Shown: positions 8,133 through 18,211, counted from the first letter of the stretch. The stretch: DNA of 64,000 nucleotides from Methylophilus sp. 5 (GCF_000515275.1 NZ_KI911560.1:2842124-2906123), one strand, 5' to 3'. Notes: generated from the sequence alone by a model not told the origin. Translations and numbers: made by a program.

Positions 8133-9620
8133 ATGGCAACAACTGATCTCGATGTATTGCTGGTTGGCGGCGGCATTATGAGCGCCACGCTGGCAGTTCT
8201 GCTACATCGGCTCGACCCAACGCTGCATATTTGCATGGTAGAACAACTCGATGATGTTGCCCTTGAAAGTTCAGATGCATTGAACAACGCGGGCACCGGC
8301 CACGCAGGTTATTGTGAGCTCAACTACACGCCTAAAGACAAACATGGCGATATTCAGATACGGCGGGCACTTGAGATTAATGCCGCGTTTGAAGTCTCGC
8401 TGCAATGCTGGTCCAGCCTGGCAAAAGAAGGCGTGTTAAATGCCGCCGATTTTATTCAGCGCGTGCCGCACCTGAGTGCAGTGTGGGGCGCAGAAAATGC
8501 TGCATTTTTGCGCAAGCGTTTTGAGTCTTTACAAGCCCACCCCTTATTTGCCGAGATGCAATGGAGTGACCAAGCCAGCACACTGGGTGACTGGGTGCCA
8601 CTGATGATGACCGGACGTCAGCCGGACGCAAATATGTCAGCCACCCGCGTTGCGCACGGCTCGGATGTCAATTTTGGCGCCCTGACCCGTCAGTTGGTGG
8701 CTTACCTGAAAACCCGCCCCAATTTCACCCTGCTCACACAATCACGGGTGACCAAACTCAAGCAGCAACAGCATCGCGAACACAGCAGCTGGCAAGTGCA
8801 TATTCAACACTTGCCAACGGGGCACACACAAAACTACCAGTCACCATTTGTATTTTTAGGGGCTGGTGGCGGTGCGCTACCGTTATTGCAGCAATCCGGC
8901 ATCCCCGAGGCACATGGTTATGGCGGCTTTCCGGTCAGCGGCCAATGGCTGATCTGCAATAACGAAACACTGATTAAGCGCCACCAGGCGAAAGTGTATA
9001 GCCAGGCCGCCGTCGGCGCACCACCCATGTCAGTGCCGCACCTGGACACACGCATGATACAAGGCCAGCCGGCATTGCTGTTTGGCCCTTACGCAGGATT
9101 CACCACGCGCTTTCTCAAACAAGGCTCGCGATTTGACCTGGCCAAGTCAGTTAAATTTAAAAACCTCAAGAGCTTGCTGGGCGCGGGTCGTCATAACCTG
9201 GACCTCACCAAGTACCTGATTAAAGAAGTTTTTCAAAGCCATGAGCAACGCATGGAGTCCTTACGCGTGTTTTTGCCAGATGCCCACAATGACGACTGGC
9301 AACTGGCACATGCCGGGCAGCGCGTACAAATTATCAAGCGCTGCCATCAACATTGGGGCAAGCTGGAGTTTGGTACTGAAATTGTCGCCAGCAGCGATGG
9401 CAGTTTAGCCGCGCTACTGGGCGCCTCACCTGGGGCGTCGGTGAGCGTGAAAGCCATGCTCGATGTACTACAACGCTGCTTTGCCAGCCGCATGCAAAGC
9501 AAAGACTGGCAAGATACGCTCAAAGCACTGATTCCGTCATTTGGCGAGTCTTTGATTGATGACGCAGCCTTGCTCGCACGCGTTCGCCGCGACACTTTGA
9601 GCACCCTCAACCTTGGGTAA
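8133..9620 (+). CDS. mqo: Malate:quinone oxidoreductase
   Basis: A 495-residue membrane-associated FAD enzyme that oxidises malate to oxaloacetate and passes electrons to quinone. The N-terminal dinucleotide fold DVLLVGGGIMSATLAVLL is followed by ESSDALNNAGTGHAGYCELNYTP, which is the signature of the Mqo family. FLGAGGGALPLLQQSGIPE appears at about residue 245. The frame is open for 34 codons further upstream, but the ATG at 8133 (MATTDLDV) is preceded by CAGGGGAA and matches the family start. Monocistronic here; the upstream gene is divergent and the next gene is probably independent. Confidence 0.95.
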   Translation: MATTDLDVLLVGGGIMSATLAVLLHRLDPTLHICMVEQLDDVALESSDALNNAGTGHAGYCELNYTPKDKHGDIQIRRALEINAAFEVSLQCWSSLAKEGVLNAADFIQRVPHLSAVWGAENAAFLRKRFESLQAHPLFAEMQWSDQASTLGDWVPLMMTGRQPDANMSATRVAHGSDVNFGALTRQLVAYLKTRPNFTLLTQSRVTKLKQQQHREHSSWQVHIQHLPTGHTQNYQSPFVFLGAGGGALPLLQQSGIPEAHGYGGFPVSGQWLICNNETLIKRHQAKVYSQAAVGAPPMSVPHLDTRMIQGQPALLFGPYAGFTTRFLKQGSRFDLAKSVKFKNLKSLLGAGRHNLDLTKYLIKEVFQSHEQRMESLRVFLPDAHNDDWQLAHAGQRVQIIKRCHQHWGKLEFGTEIVASSDGSLAALLGASPGASVSVKAMLDVLQRCFASRMQSKDWQDTLKALIPSFGESLIDDAALLARVRRDTLSTLNLG

Positions 9621-9742
9621 GTCATGCCGCATCATCGTATTGCCACACGCTCCTGGCAATGTATAGAAAATGAAAAAAGTTGAATTTCATCCGCCATGTT
9701 GCGGTCATGTATGAAATGACTTCGATTGAAAGCTACTTGTTT

Positions 9743-11491
9743 ATGCGTTCGTTTTTGCCAAACACCTCAACCCTTAAAACCCTTAGCGCTGGCTTTTCAG
9801 CCTTGCTGTTACTGGGCTGCCAGGCAACTACTGAAGCACAAAAAACACCGCCAGTCACGCCCGACTTTGGTGAAAACGTCATCATCCTGGATCCAGCAAT
9901 GGCGGCAGATGCGATTCAGAGCAAACTGGACACCCTATTTAAGCAACAAGAAAGCAACCAGTTTGGCCCTGAGCGCTATGCTGTACTTTTTAAACCGGGC
10001 GTTTACCATAACAAAGTCAACCTTGGCTTTTATACGCAATTGCTGGGCTTAGGGCAGTTTCCTGACGATGTCATTCTGCAAGGTGGCATACAGGTAAATG
10101 CCGCCTGGCATGACGGTGACGCCACGCAAAATTTTTGGCGTAGCGTAGAAAACCTGTCAGTGACCCCCGATAACGGCACCATGCAATGGGCGGTATCGCA
10201 AGCCGCGCCACTGCGCCGTATTCATGTGCGCGGCAATATGCTGCTGGATGACAACGGCGGCTGGTCCAGCGGCGGCTTTATTGCCGACAGCCTCATTGAT
10301 CAGCAAATTAACTCAGGCACCCAGCAGCAATGGCTAAGCAGAAACGTAAACCTGGGCAGTTGGACCAATGCCAACTGGAACATGGTGTTTGTCGGCGTGA
10401 AAAACCCGCCAGATGCCCAACACTGGCCCAACCCGCCTTATACCGTGGTCGAGCAAACGCCAGTGGTGCGTGAAAAGCCGTTTTTAACCATAGACAATAC
10501 GGGCGCTTATCAGGTGTTTGTACCCGCACTGCGCATCAATACACAAGGCATCTCCTGGCAAGACAATCACCCACAAGGTGAAACGTTACCTTTGTCGCAG
10601 TTTTATATTGCCAAAGCCGCCACAGATACCGCATACACGCTCAATGCCGCCCTCAATAAGGGCAAGCACCTGCTATTAACACCCGGCATCTACAAATTGG
10701 ACCAACCCTTGCACGTCGGCCTGCCTAATACCGTGATTCTGGGCCTGGGTATCGCAACCTTGCAACCAGTCGCGGGCAAGGCTGCCATGACCATCGCCGA
10801 TATCGACGGCGTCAAACTGGGCGGCGTACTATTCGATGCCGGTGAAAAAAACGTTGACGTATTGCTGCAAGTCGGCGACAGCAAAAGTGTCATCAGCCAT
10901 GCGGAAAACCCTACTACCCTGCATGACGTGTTTTTCAGGGTGGGCGGTGCCGCGGTTGGCAATGCCATGCATAGCGTCATCGTTAACAGCAACCATGTGA
11001 TTGGTGACAACCTGTGGGTATGGCGCGGCGACCACGGCAACGGCATTGGCTGGGCAACCAATAAAACCAAACACGGCATCGTCGTCAATGGGGATGACGT
11101 CACCATGTACGGCCTCTTTGTCGAACACTTTCACAACTACCAAACCGTCTGGAATGGTGAGAATGGCGCGGTCTACTTTTACCAAAGCGAAGCGCCTTAT
11201 GACGTACCTAACCAGCCAAGTTGGATGAATGGAAGGGTTAATGGATTTGCTTCTTATAAAGTGGGCGATCATGTCACCCGCCACACCGCCATAGGCATGG
11301 GAGTTTATTGCTTCTTTAACGAAAACCCTGAAGTCAAACTCAATAGCGCGATTGAAGCACCCGCAGGCGAGAATATTCGTTTTAGCCACGTCACCAGCGT
11401 GTCACTGGGCGGTACGGGGGAAATTACGCATGTGCTGAATGAAGTTGGTGAAACTTCGAAACCTGGTCACGAAGTGTCGCGCATGCCATAA
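9743..11491 (+). CDS. Exported beta-helix lipoprotein (pectate-lyase/GH55-like)
   Basis: With the ATG at 9743 the protein has 582 residues and starts with a lipoprotein signal: a basic/hydrophobic stretch ending in the lipobox LLLGC (Cys26). Earlier in-frame starts exist (TTG 9680, ATG 9707 and 9716) but would bury the signal. The body is a repetitive right-handed parallel beta-helix, with short repeats such as GVLFDAGEKNVDVLL and the FRVGGA region, and with QESNQFGPERYAVLFKPG near the start. I recall related proteins in actinobacteria under the misleading names adenylyl cyclase or coagulation factor 5/8 domain protein. The family resembles polysaccharide-acting pectate-lyase-like folds; the substrate is unknown. 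It appears to be a single-gene unit. Confidence 0.65.
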   Translation: MRSFLPNTSTLKTLSAGFSALLLLGCQATTEAQKTPPVTPDFGENVIILDPAMAADAIQSKLDTLFKQQESNQFGPERYAVLFKPGVYHNKVNLGFYTQLLGLGQFPDDVILQGGIQVNAAWHDGDATQNFWRSVENLSVTPDNGTMQWAVSQAAPLRRIHVRGNMLLDDNGGWSSGGFIADSLIDQQINSGTQQQWLSRNVNLGSWTNANWNMVFVGVKNPPDAQHWPNPPYTVVEQTPVVREKPFLTIDNTGAYQVFVPALRINTQGISWQDNHPQGETLPLSQFYIAKAATDTAYTLNAALNKGKHLLLTPGIYKLDQPLHVGLPNTVILGLGIATLQPVAGKAAMTIADIDGVKLGGVLFDAGEKNVDVLLQVGDSKSVISHAENPTTLHDVFFRVGGAAVGNAMHSVIVNSNHVIGDNLWVWRGDHGNGIGWATNKTKHGIVVNGDDVTMYGLFVEHFHNYQTVWNGENGAVYFYQSEAPYDVPNQPSWMNGRVNGFASYKVGDHVTRHTAIGMGVYCFFNENPEVKLNSAIEAPAGENIRFSHVTSVSLGGTGEITHVLNEVGETSKPGHEVSRMP

Positions 11492-11670
11492 ATAACGATG
11501 CCCTAAAGACGTGGTATTTCAAACCAGTTCGATCTAGCACCAAATCCAAGTTGTCATGTGGTATTGACGGTCATATTGGCGCTCTATACTATCAATCCAA
11601 GTTGTTACCTAAGAGCTAACTGCTCAGCTAACAATAACTTTTAACGAATCTCGATAAAAATGGATGAAGC

Positions 11671-11919
11671 ATGGCAGTCACACCAACTAAAAAGGTTAAC
11701 GTTACCCTAAACAAGCATGACGGATCGATAGTAAACATTTCAAAAGTCGAATATTTTAACCGAGCAGAAGTTTTACTTTTAAACGGTGAGAACTCAAACA
11801 CCATAATAAATCAAAGTGAAATTGACAGCGTTTCAATTGATGAAAAGCTGTATTTCATAACTAGCGTAGACGTTAGTGAAAATGGGGTTACCGCCGTTCG
11901 TGTTCATGCACAGCAATAA
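11671..11919 (+). CDS. Hypothetical 82-residue protein
   Basis: A short, AT-rich gene beginning MAVTPTKKVNVTLNKHDGS. It looks mostly beta-stranded with polar residues and has no signal peptide, membrane segment or motif I recognise. It is followed after 17 bases by the 123-residue gene and both differ in base use from the flanking housekeeping genes, so the two probably form a small acquired unit. Confidence 0.6.
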   Translation: MAVTPTKKVNVTLNKHDGSIVNISKVEYFNRAEVLLLNGENSNTIINQSEIDSVSIDEKLYFITSVDVSENGVTAVRVHAQQ

Positions 11920-11936
11920 TTTAGAAGAGATAAGAA

Positions 11937-12308
11937 ATGGGACTTGGAAGAATAGATATTCTGGCTGGGGATTTCAAAAAAGGCTTAGAAAGCCAATATG
12001 TGCATGGAAAATTTCTAATGAAAAAGGAAGGCTCATTTTTTAGAGAGAAAATTCTTCCATCACAAATTGAACACCTTGAGCTAGCAACTGAAGAATCTGT
12101 TATTAATGTCGGCGGAGCCGCCGGTTGGGGTATTGCAGGAAGCGTTCTTCTTGGACCAGCGGGCCTTGTTGCAGGCTTAATTATTGGAGCCAAAGGAAAA
12201 GATGTAACCTTTGTATGCAAGTTTAAAGATGGCAGAAAGTTTCTTGGAACAGCATCAGGCAGCGTCTTCACTGAGCTTCAGAAAACCTTCATGGCATCTT
12301 CATTATAG
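11937..12308 (+). CDS. Hypothetical protein with a glycine-rich hydrophobic hairpin
   Basis: A 123-residue protein. Residues about 57-85 form a glycine/alanine-rich hydrophobic hairpin (INVGGAAGWGIAGSVLLGP) and the C-terminal part (FVCKFKDGRKFLGTASG) looks like a short beta domain. The AGAAG preceding the ATG is a usable ribosome binding site. Similar small glycine-zipper proteins are scattered in enterobacterial accessory regions, but I do not know a function. It is AT-rich and paired with the gene at 11671. Confidence 0.6.
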   Translation: MGLGRIDILAGDFKKGLESQYVHGKFLMKKEGSFFREKILPSQIEHLELATEESVINVGGAAGWGIAGSVLLGPAGLVAGLIIGAKGKDVTFVCKFKDGRKFLGTASGSVFTELQKTFMASSL

Positions 12309-12370
12309 AAAAATCGAAAAGTATCTTATTAGCTCAGGATTTGGATTGAGGAATATCACCGTCCACAACA

Positions 12371-14143
12371 CTACCCCTGCTGCCCATACAACCGCTGATA
12401 CACACTGCCCGCCTGCTGTACCAGCGTCTCGTGCTGGCCTTCTTCGATAATACGGCCACCGTCAAACACCAGTACGCGGTCGGCTTCTTTAACGGCCGAT
12501 AAACGGTGCGCAATGATAATCGTGGTGCGGCCACGCAAAAAGGTGCGCATGGCTTGATGCAACAAGGCTTCGGTATGTGTATCCAGCATAGAAGTCGCTT
12601 CATCCAGAATCACGATTTGCGGCTGCTTGAGCATCATGCGCGCAATGGCCAAGCGCTGGCGTTGCCCGCCTGATAAACGCACACCACTGCGACCCAATGG
12701 CGTGTCCAGGCCTTCAGGCAGGTCGCGTACAAATTGTGCCAACTGCGCCACGTCTAGCGCTTGCCACAGTGCATCGTCGGCATATGGCTGGTCGAGGCTC
12801 AGGTTTTGCCGCACGCTATCGTTAAACAGCATGGGCTGTTGCAACACCACGCCAAGATGTTCGCGGATTTGTGCATAGCCAAGTTGCTCAATGGCTTGAC
12901 CATTAAACAAAATTTGACCGCTGCTAGGCGCATACAGCCCCAGTAGCAATTGCACCAGCGTGGATTTGCCTGCGCCAGACACGCCAACCAGCGCCACTTG
13001 CTCGCCAGGCACAATATTGAGCGTCACGTCGTCAAGAATCGCGCTGCCCTCACCATAGGCAAAGGAGACGTTCTGCAAGCTAATCGCCGCCGGGCTTTGC
13101 GTAGAAAAATCATGCACTTGCGCTGGATAGTTCGGCTCTTCATCAGCTGCCAGCACCTGATTAATCCGCCCCAATGCGGCTTTGGCTGCGTAATAAGACA
13201 CTTGCACTGATAACAGCTCTTGCACTGGCCCCATCATGAACCACAAGTAGCCGAACACGGCGATCATTTGCCCAACAGACAGGTTGGAAAACACCACCAT
13301 TAGCATGGCGACAGCACGAAAGATTTCGAATCCGAACAGAAAAATGCCGAACGACAAACGCGATAAAGCATCAGACTTCCAACCAGAAGCGGTCGCCGCG
13401 TCACGCACAGCTTCGGCAGCTTGTTTAGCTTTATCTAAAAAGCGTTTATCACTATTGCTGGCACGCAATTGCTGCATGACCTCTAGCGTTTCGGTCACGG
13501 ATTGCGACAGCATTTCAAACGCACTGTTTTCACGCTGCTTCCACACTTTGACCTTTTTACCCAACACCATGGTCAGCCCGATCACAAATGGATTCAGCAA
13601 CAGGATAATCAGCGCCAATTGCCAGTGCATCCATAGCAACACTACGGCCACACCGATCACACTGAGTACGGCCACCAGCACCTTGGCAATGGTTTCACCC
13701 AAAAACTTGTCCAGTGTTTCAATATCGGTCAGCAAGCGCGCAGTGATCTGGCCGGCACCCAGGCTTTCATAAACCTGCATGCGGATGCGGGAGAGTTTAT
13801 CGAGCAATGTTTGGCGCACACCCAAGGTCACCTGCTTGGATAACCCGACAAAAATGCGTGTGGTGGCCACGCCGAGCAGCACGCTGCCAAGGCGCAATGT
13901 CATGGTCAGTAGCGTCACCGGCACAATAATCGCCATCGGCCCCAACCAGCCGGCTGGCAGTAGCCAGGTCATTAATTGCGTGAGCTTGCCGGGCTGATGC
14001 AACAAAACTTCATCGACCAGCAAGGGCATCAGCAAAGGAATAGGCACGGCGACGATGGCGCCCAGAAACGCCAGCGACTGGCCCAGCCACAAACGCCGGG
14101 CGTGCTGCCGCAACTGCAGCCACAAATCATGCAAGGTCAACAT
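12371..14143 (-). CDS. ABC exporter, fused membrane and ATPase domains
   Basis: A 590-residue half-transporter of the MsbA/MdlB type. Six membrane helices occupy about residues 20-310. The ATPase domain follows, with Walker A GVSGAGKSTL (about 385), the signature LSGGQRQRLAIARMML (about 490), Walker B IVILDEATSMLD and the switch IIAHRLS. There is no N-terminal C39 peptidase domain, so it is not a processing exporter for the double-glycine peptides at 18431 and 18966. The substrate cannot be named; lipid, drug or peptide export are all possible. It lies 13 bases after rlmB and may be read from the rnr-rlmB transcript. Confidence 0.88.
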   Translation of the reverse strand: MLTLHDLWLQLRQHARRLWLGQSLAFLGAIVAVPIPLLMPLLVDEVLLHQPGKLTQLMTWLLPAGWLGPMAIIVPVTLLTMTLRLGSVLLGVATTRIFVGLSKQVTLGVRQTLLDKLSRIRMQVYESLGAGQITARLLTDIETLDKFLGETIAKVLVAVLSVIGVAVVLLWMHWQLALIILLLNPFVIGLTMVLGKKVKVWKQRENSAFEMLSQSVTETLEVMQQLRASNSDKRFLDKAKQAAEAVRDAATASGWKSDALSRLSFGIFLFGFEIFRAVAMLMVVFSNLSVGQMIAVFGYLWFMMGPVQELLSVQVSYYAAKAALGRINQVLAADEEPNYPAQVHDFSTQSPAAISLQNVSFAYGEGSAILDDVTLNIVPGEQVALVGVSGAGKSTLVQLLLGLYAPSSGQILFNGQAIEQLGYAQIREHLGVVLQQPMLFNDSVRQNLSLDQPYADDALWQALDVAQLAQFVRDLPEGLDTPLGRSGVRLSGGQRQRLAIARMMLKQPQIVILDEATSMLDTHTEALLHQAMRTFLRGRTTIIIAHRLSAVKEADRVLVFDGGRIIEEGQHETLVQQAGSVYQRLYGQQG

Positions 14144-14156
14144 GGGGCAGGCTTAA

Positions 14157-14921
14157 CTATTCAGGCTTGCCGCCAGCCAACACGCGCTGACGACGAATTT
14201 CATACAATGCAATACCGCTGGCCACGCTCACATTCAAGCTCTGCACCGAGCCAAACATCGGAATGGTAATCAGCGCATCACAGGTTTCTTGTGTTAAACG
14301 GCGCATGCCATCGCCTTCAGCACCCATCACCAGTGCAATCGGGCCTTCGAGTTTGGTGTTATGCAAAGAGCTTGGCGCGTCCATAGTGGTGCCGATGATG
14401 TAAACCCCGGCCTCTTTTAACTCACGAATCGTGCGGGCAAGGTTGGTCACAGAAATAAATGGCACGGTCTCTGCCGCGCCGCTGGCGACTTTACGCACAG
14501 TGCCATTTAAGCCGACAGAACGGTCTTTAGGTGCAATAATCGCATGCACGCCCATCGCATCGGCCACACGCAAACAAGCGCCTAGGTTATGCGGATCCTG
14601 TACACCATCCAGAATCAGGAAAAATGGTGGTTCATCGAGGTCGGACTCCAGCACATCATGAATGTCCTTGTATGGCATTGGGGTTTCAACCACGCGGGCA
14701 ATCACCCCTTGATGGCGGCCATGCGCGCCAATAAAGCCATCCAAACGATGACGCTCAGATTGAATCACACGAATATTTTGCGACTTTGCCATTTCAAGCA
14801 AATCGCGCATGCGTGCATCTACACGGTCTTGATCAATAATAATTTCCTGAATGCTGATGCCATGCTGGCGCATGCGACTCAACACCGCATGAAAACCGAA
14901 CAGAATGCGGGTTTCTGACAT
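14157..14921 (-). CDS. rlmB: 23S rRNA (guanosine-2'-O)-methyltransferase RlmB
   Basis: A 254-residue SpoU-family enzyme that methylates the ribose of G2251 (E. coli numbering) in the 23S P-loop. The N-terminal substrate-binding domain is followed by three SPOUT motifs: DPHNLGACLRVADAMGV (about 110-126), LVMGAEGDGMRRLT (about 195-208) and SVQSLNVSVASGIALYE (about 224-240), which together form the trefoil knot. The gene follows rnr on the same strand, the usual arrangement in proteobacteria, with a 147-base gap. Confidence 0.94.
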   Translation of the reverse strand: MSETRILFGFHAVLSRMRQHGISIQEIIIDQDRVDARMRDLLEMAKSQNIRVIQSERHRLDGFIGAHGRHQGVIARVVETPMPYKDIHDVLESDLDEPPFFLILDGVQDPHNLGACLRVADAMGVHAIIAPKDRSVGLNGTVRKVASGAAETVPFISVTNLARTIRELKEAGVYIIGTTMDAPSSLHNTKLEGPIALVMGAEGDGMRRLTQETCDALITIPMFGSVQSLNVSVASGIALYEIRRQRVLAGGKPE

Positions 14922-15068
14922 AGTGACTCCTCATTTTTCTTGGTGACTTTTGCCTATATGCAGCAAAAGATAAAAACACGAATCGCGCAGGCCCGGCAAT
15001 AACATAAATATTGCCACGCACTGCGCGAATAGATTGCTTAAAAACGCAAAAACTAACTCAAGGCGCTA

Positions 15069-17567
15069 TTATCGGGCTTTTGCCTTTGGTTTGCCTTTAT
15101 TTTTTTGCGTCGAATGACGGCCTTTGTCTTTGGCCGAGCGTGACTTACCTGTGGCGCCCTTGCTTGCTGCAGGCTTGTCACCTGGTGTGCGGGACGGTTT
15201 AGCCGCTGTAGACGACTTTTTTGCAGGTGACGACTTTTGCGTAGGTTCTGACGACTTTGCCCAAGCGGCTGGCGCCACTTTCGCTGGTGCACGAGTACCG
15301 CTGCTGGCTTTGGTCGTACGCGCGCTGGTGTTGGCTGGTTGTTCACCTTTCGTGAGTGTGCCGCCCTCAGCGTCGGCCGAGCCCTCCACCGCACTAACCA
15401 GCGTAAAGTCTATGCGCGAAGTTTCCAAGTCTACCCGCACCACTTTCACAGTCAACCGGTCACCCAGGCGATAACGCACACCGGTGCGTTCGCCCACCAT
15501 TTCGTGGCGTGCTTTATCATGAATAAAGTAATCATTGCCGAGGTCAGTCACGTGCAACAAGCCCTCAACGTAGACTTCATCCAGTGCCACAAACAAACCA
15601 AAGCTGGTCACCCCGGCCACAGTGCCGCTAAATACCTCGCCCACCTTGTCTTGCATGTAAAAGCATTTTAGCCAGTTGGTCACGTCACGCGTGGCATCAT
15701 CGGCCCGGCGCTCGGTCATTGAACAATGCACGCCTAACTGATGCCAGTCTTTGGCCTGATAACGTTTGCCTTCTACCACAGCTTTAATGGCACGGTGCAC
15801 CAGCAAGTCCGGGTAACGACGAATCGGCGAGGTGAAATGTGTGTAAGCTTCATATGCTAAGCCAAAATGGCCAGCGTTATCCGGGCTATACACCGCTTGT
15901 TGCATCGAGCGTAACATCACCGTTTGCAGCAACTGTGCATCTGGCCGCGTTTTAATGCGCTGCATCAGCTTGGCATAATCTTTAGCGCTCGGGTTCTCGC
16001 CGCCACCCACACCAAAGCCAAACTCACCCATAAACAGGCGTAAGGCTTCCAGTTTTTCTGGTGTTGGGCCTTCGTGAATACGGAACAAACAGGTTTGCTC
16101 GTTTTTAAGTAAAAAGTCCGCTGCACACACGTTAGCTGCCAGCATGCACTCTTCAATCAGCTTGTGCGCGTCATTACGCACCACGGGCACGATTTTGTCG
16201 ATTTTGCCGTTATCGTTAAACACCATCATGGTTTCGGTCGACTCAAACTCAACTGCACCGCGTTTTTCGCGCTGGGTCAGCATCAGCCTGAACAAGCTGT
16301 TTAAGTTTTGCACATGCGGCAACAGCCAGGCATATTCTTCAGCTAAAGCCGCATCTTCGCCTTGCAGCAACGCAGCCACTTTAGTGTAGGTCATACGCGC
16401 TTTAGATAACATCACAGACGGGTAAAACTGGTATTGTTTGACCACGCCCTGGCTATCGATCTGCATATCGCACACCATGCACAAGCGCTCAACATCCGGG
16501 TTAAGCGAGCATAAACCGTTAGACAAAGCCTCTGGCAACATGGGGATCACGCGCCGTGGAAAATACACCGAGTTACCACGGTCATAAGCGTCTTTATCCA
16601 ACGCATCGCCCGGCTGCACATAAAAGCTCACATCAGCAATGGCGACAACCAGTCGCCAGCCTTTACCTTGTGGCTCGGCAAACACGGCATCGTCAAAGTC
16701 ACGCGCCGTTTCACCGTCAATGGTAATCAATGCCAGGTCACGCAAATCCTTGCGACCTTTGTAATCTTTGGCCTGCACAGTTCTGGGGAAGTCTTCAGCC
16801 TGTTTAACCGCCGCTGGGTTAAACAGGTGCGGCAAGTGGTGCTTGCGCAAAGCAATCTCGATCTCCATGCCGCTATCAGCATAGTTACCCAAAATCTCTA
16901 CAATTTTACCCATCGGGCTAGAATGTGAAGACGGATACTCTGTGAGCTCAACCGTCACAATCTGCCCAACTTGCGCATCCATATCAAGGTGATAAGGAAT
17001 CAACACATCCTGGCTGATACGCTTGTCTTCTGCCGCCACAATGGTCACGCCCTGCGCACGAATCACGCGCCCCACCAGCGTTTTATTGGCACGCTCCAGC
17101 ACTTCAACCAGCTTACCCTCCGGGCGGCCTTTGCGGTCTACACCCGCCAAACGCACCATCGCGCGGTCGCCATGCATGACCAAGGTCATCTCTTTGGGGC
17201 CCAAAAAGATGTCTTCCGGGTTTTTGGTTTTATCGTCTGGCAGCAAAAAGCCATAGCCATCGGTGTGACCAAATACGGTGCCTGCAATCAGGTGGATCTT
17301 ATCGGGCAGACAAAACGCGCCCTTGCGGTTACGCATCAACTGGCCATCTCGCTCCATGGCTCCCAGTCTGCGATTAAAAATATCTCGCTCATCATGGCTG
17401 ATGTCGAGCAACACATAAATTTGGTCGGCACTCAGGGGTACGCCCTGGTCTGACAGTAACTGCAACACCAGCTCGCGACTCGGCAGTGGTGTTTGATATA
17501 ACTCAGCTTCTCGCTGGGCCTGCGGGTCATTTGCACGCAGGGATTTTTTCGTTTTTCTGGTTGACAA
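15069..17567 (-). CDS. rnr: Ribonuclease R
   Basis: An 832-residue 3'-5' exoribonuclease that degrades structured RNA. It has an N-terminal winged helix (about 25-90), cold-shock-like domains, the RNB catalytic core with DGETARDFDDAVF (about 280-292, metal-binding aspartates intact), an S1 domain (about 650-735) with GVTSFGLFVALDEVYVEGL, and an unusually long Lys/Ser/Thr/Ala-rich tail from about 745 to the end, likely RNA-binding. The start is a TTG at 17567 with GGAAG eight bases upstream; no ATG fits. It is divergent from tRNA-Leu. Confidence 0.95.
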   Translation of the reverse strand: MSTRKTKKSLRANDPQAQREAELYQTPLPSRELVLQLLSDQGVPLSADQIYVLLDISHDERDIFNRRLGAMERDGQLMRNRKGAFCLPDKIHLIAGTVFGHTDGYGFLLPDDKTKNPEDIFLGPKEMTLVMHGDRAMVRLAGVDRKGRPEGKLVEVLERANKTLVGRVIRAQGVTIVAAEDKRISQDVLIPYHLDMDAQVGQIVTVELTEYPSSHSSPMGKIVEILGNYADSGMEIEIALRKHHLPHLFNPAAVKQAEDFPRTVQAKDYKGRKDLRDLALITIDGETARDFDDAVFAEPQGKGWRLVVAIADVSFYVQPGDALDKDAYDRGNSVYFPRRVIPMLPEALSNGLCSLNPDVERLCMVCDMQIDSQGVVKQYQFYPSVMLSKARMTYTKVAALLQGEDAALAEEYAWLLPHVQNLNSLFRLMLTQREKRGAVEFESTETMMVFNDNGKIDKIVPVVRNDAHKLIEECMLAANVCAADFLLKNEQTCLFRIHEGPTPEKLEALRLFMGEFGFGVGGGENPSAKDYAKLMQRIKTRPDAQLLQTVMLRSMQQAVYSPDNAGHFGLAYEAYTHFTSPIRRYPDLLVHRAIKAVVEGKRYQAKDWHQLGVHCSMTERRADDATRDVTNWLKCFYMQDKVGEVFSGTVAGVTSFGLFVALDEVYVEGLLHVTDLGNDYFIHDKARHEMVGERTGVRYRLGDRLTVKVVRVDLETSRIDFTLVSAVEGSADAEGGTLTKGEQPANTSARTTKASSGTRAPAKVAPAAWAKSSEPTQKSSPAKKSSTAAKPSRTPGDKPAASKGATGKSRSAKDKGRHSTQKNKGKPKAKAR

Positions 17568-17602
17568 TATTTATTCTTCCTTTAAAATGCACAGCTTCTT
17601 TA

Positions 17603-17687
17603 GCCCAGATGGCGAAATTGGTAGACGCGCTAGTTTCAGGTACTAGTGTTTAACGACGTGGAGGTTCGAGTCCTCTTCTGGGCACCA
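17603..17687 (+). tRNA. tRNA-Leu (anticodon CAG)
   Basis: An 85-base type II tRNA with acceptor stem GCCCAGA / TCTGGGC and an encoded 3' ACCA end. The D-arm GGCGAAATTGGTAGACGCGC is typical of tRNA-Leu, the anticodon loop TTCAGGT is closed by CTAGT/ACTAG, and a short variable arm precedes the T-arm GAGGTTCGAGTCCTC. The anticodon CAG is at 17637-17639 and reads CUG. Confidence 0.97.
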
Positions 17688-18211
17688 TCGTTTTACAACC
17701 CCCTTTGAACAAACAATCACTTGTGCAAATAACTTAATGGTTACGCGCAACTTTGCTTTTTTATTGTTTTTCATCATCAGGTAGGCAGTTTAACACCCTT
17801 TCTGCTTCACTCTTGGTTTAAACCCCAGATTTATCTTTTAGGCTGCTCTTGATTTTGTTGCCTAACATGTTAGTTTTATCGCGCAAGAACCTTGTGTTTA
17901 ACACTTCATTTTTTCATCTACGGACTCTATAGATTAGCGCTAAATCAAAGGCTTAACTTCAGGCCTAAGATAACGCCAGCACAAGCGCCCAAGTCGCTTG
18001 CCTATCCTTTACTATTAAGAAAAAATACATTTAGCGCTTTATAGAGCTGCTATCCCCTCGCGGGTGAAGCGTCACTCTCTCTGTAATATATACGTATTAG
18101 AACCTGGCTATCAACACAGGCTCTGGCATGGGTTTGCCAGTATCAGCCTCATTTTAAATCTCATGCTAAACACAGCCCCCTCACCACCCAGCAATCGTGT
18201 TAAACGTGAAT
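17688..18211. other. Gene-free AT-rich stretch after tRNA-Leu
   Basis: More than 500 bases with no frame I can support. It contains the palindrome AACATGTT at about 17873 and nothing resembling an integrase or att core. Position next to a tRNA gene and before accessory genes is compatible with an old integration site, but no duplicate of the tRNA 3' end is visible nearby. Confidence 0.4.

Noticed and set aside
12371..14143. ABC transporter as the exporter of the double-glycine peptides
   Set aside because: It has no N-terminal C39 peptidase domain, is 4-5 kb away on the other strand and fits the rnr-rlmB operon.
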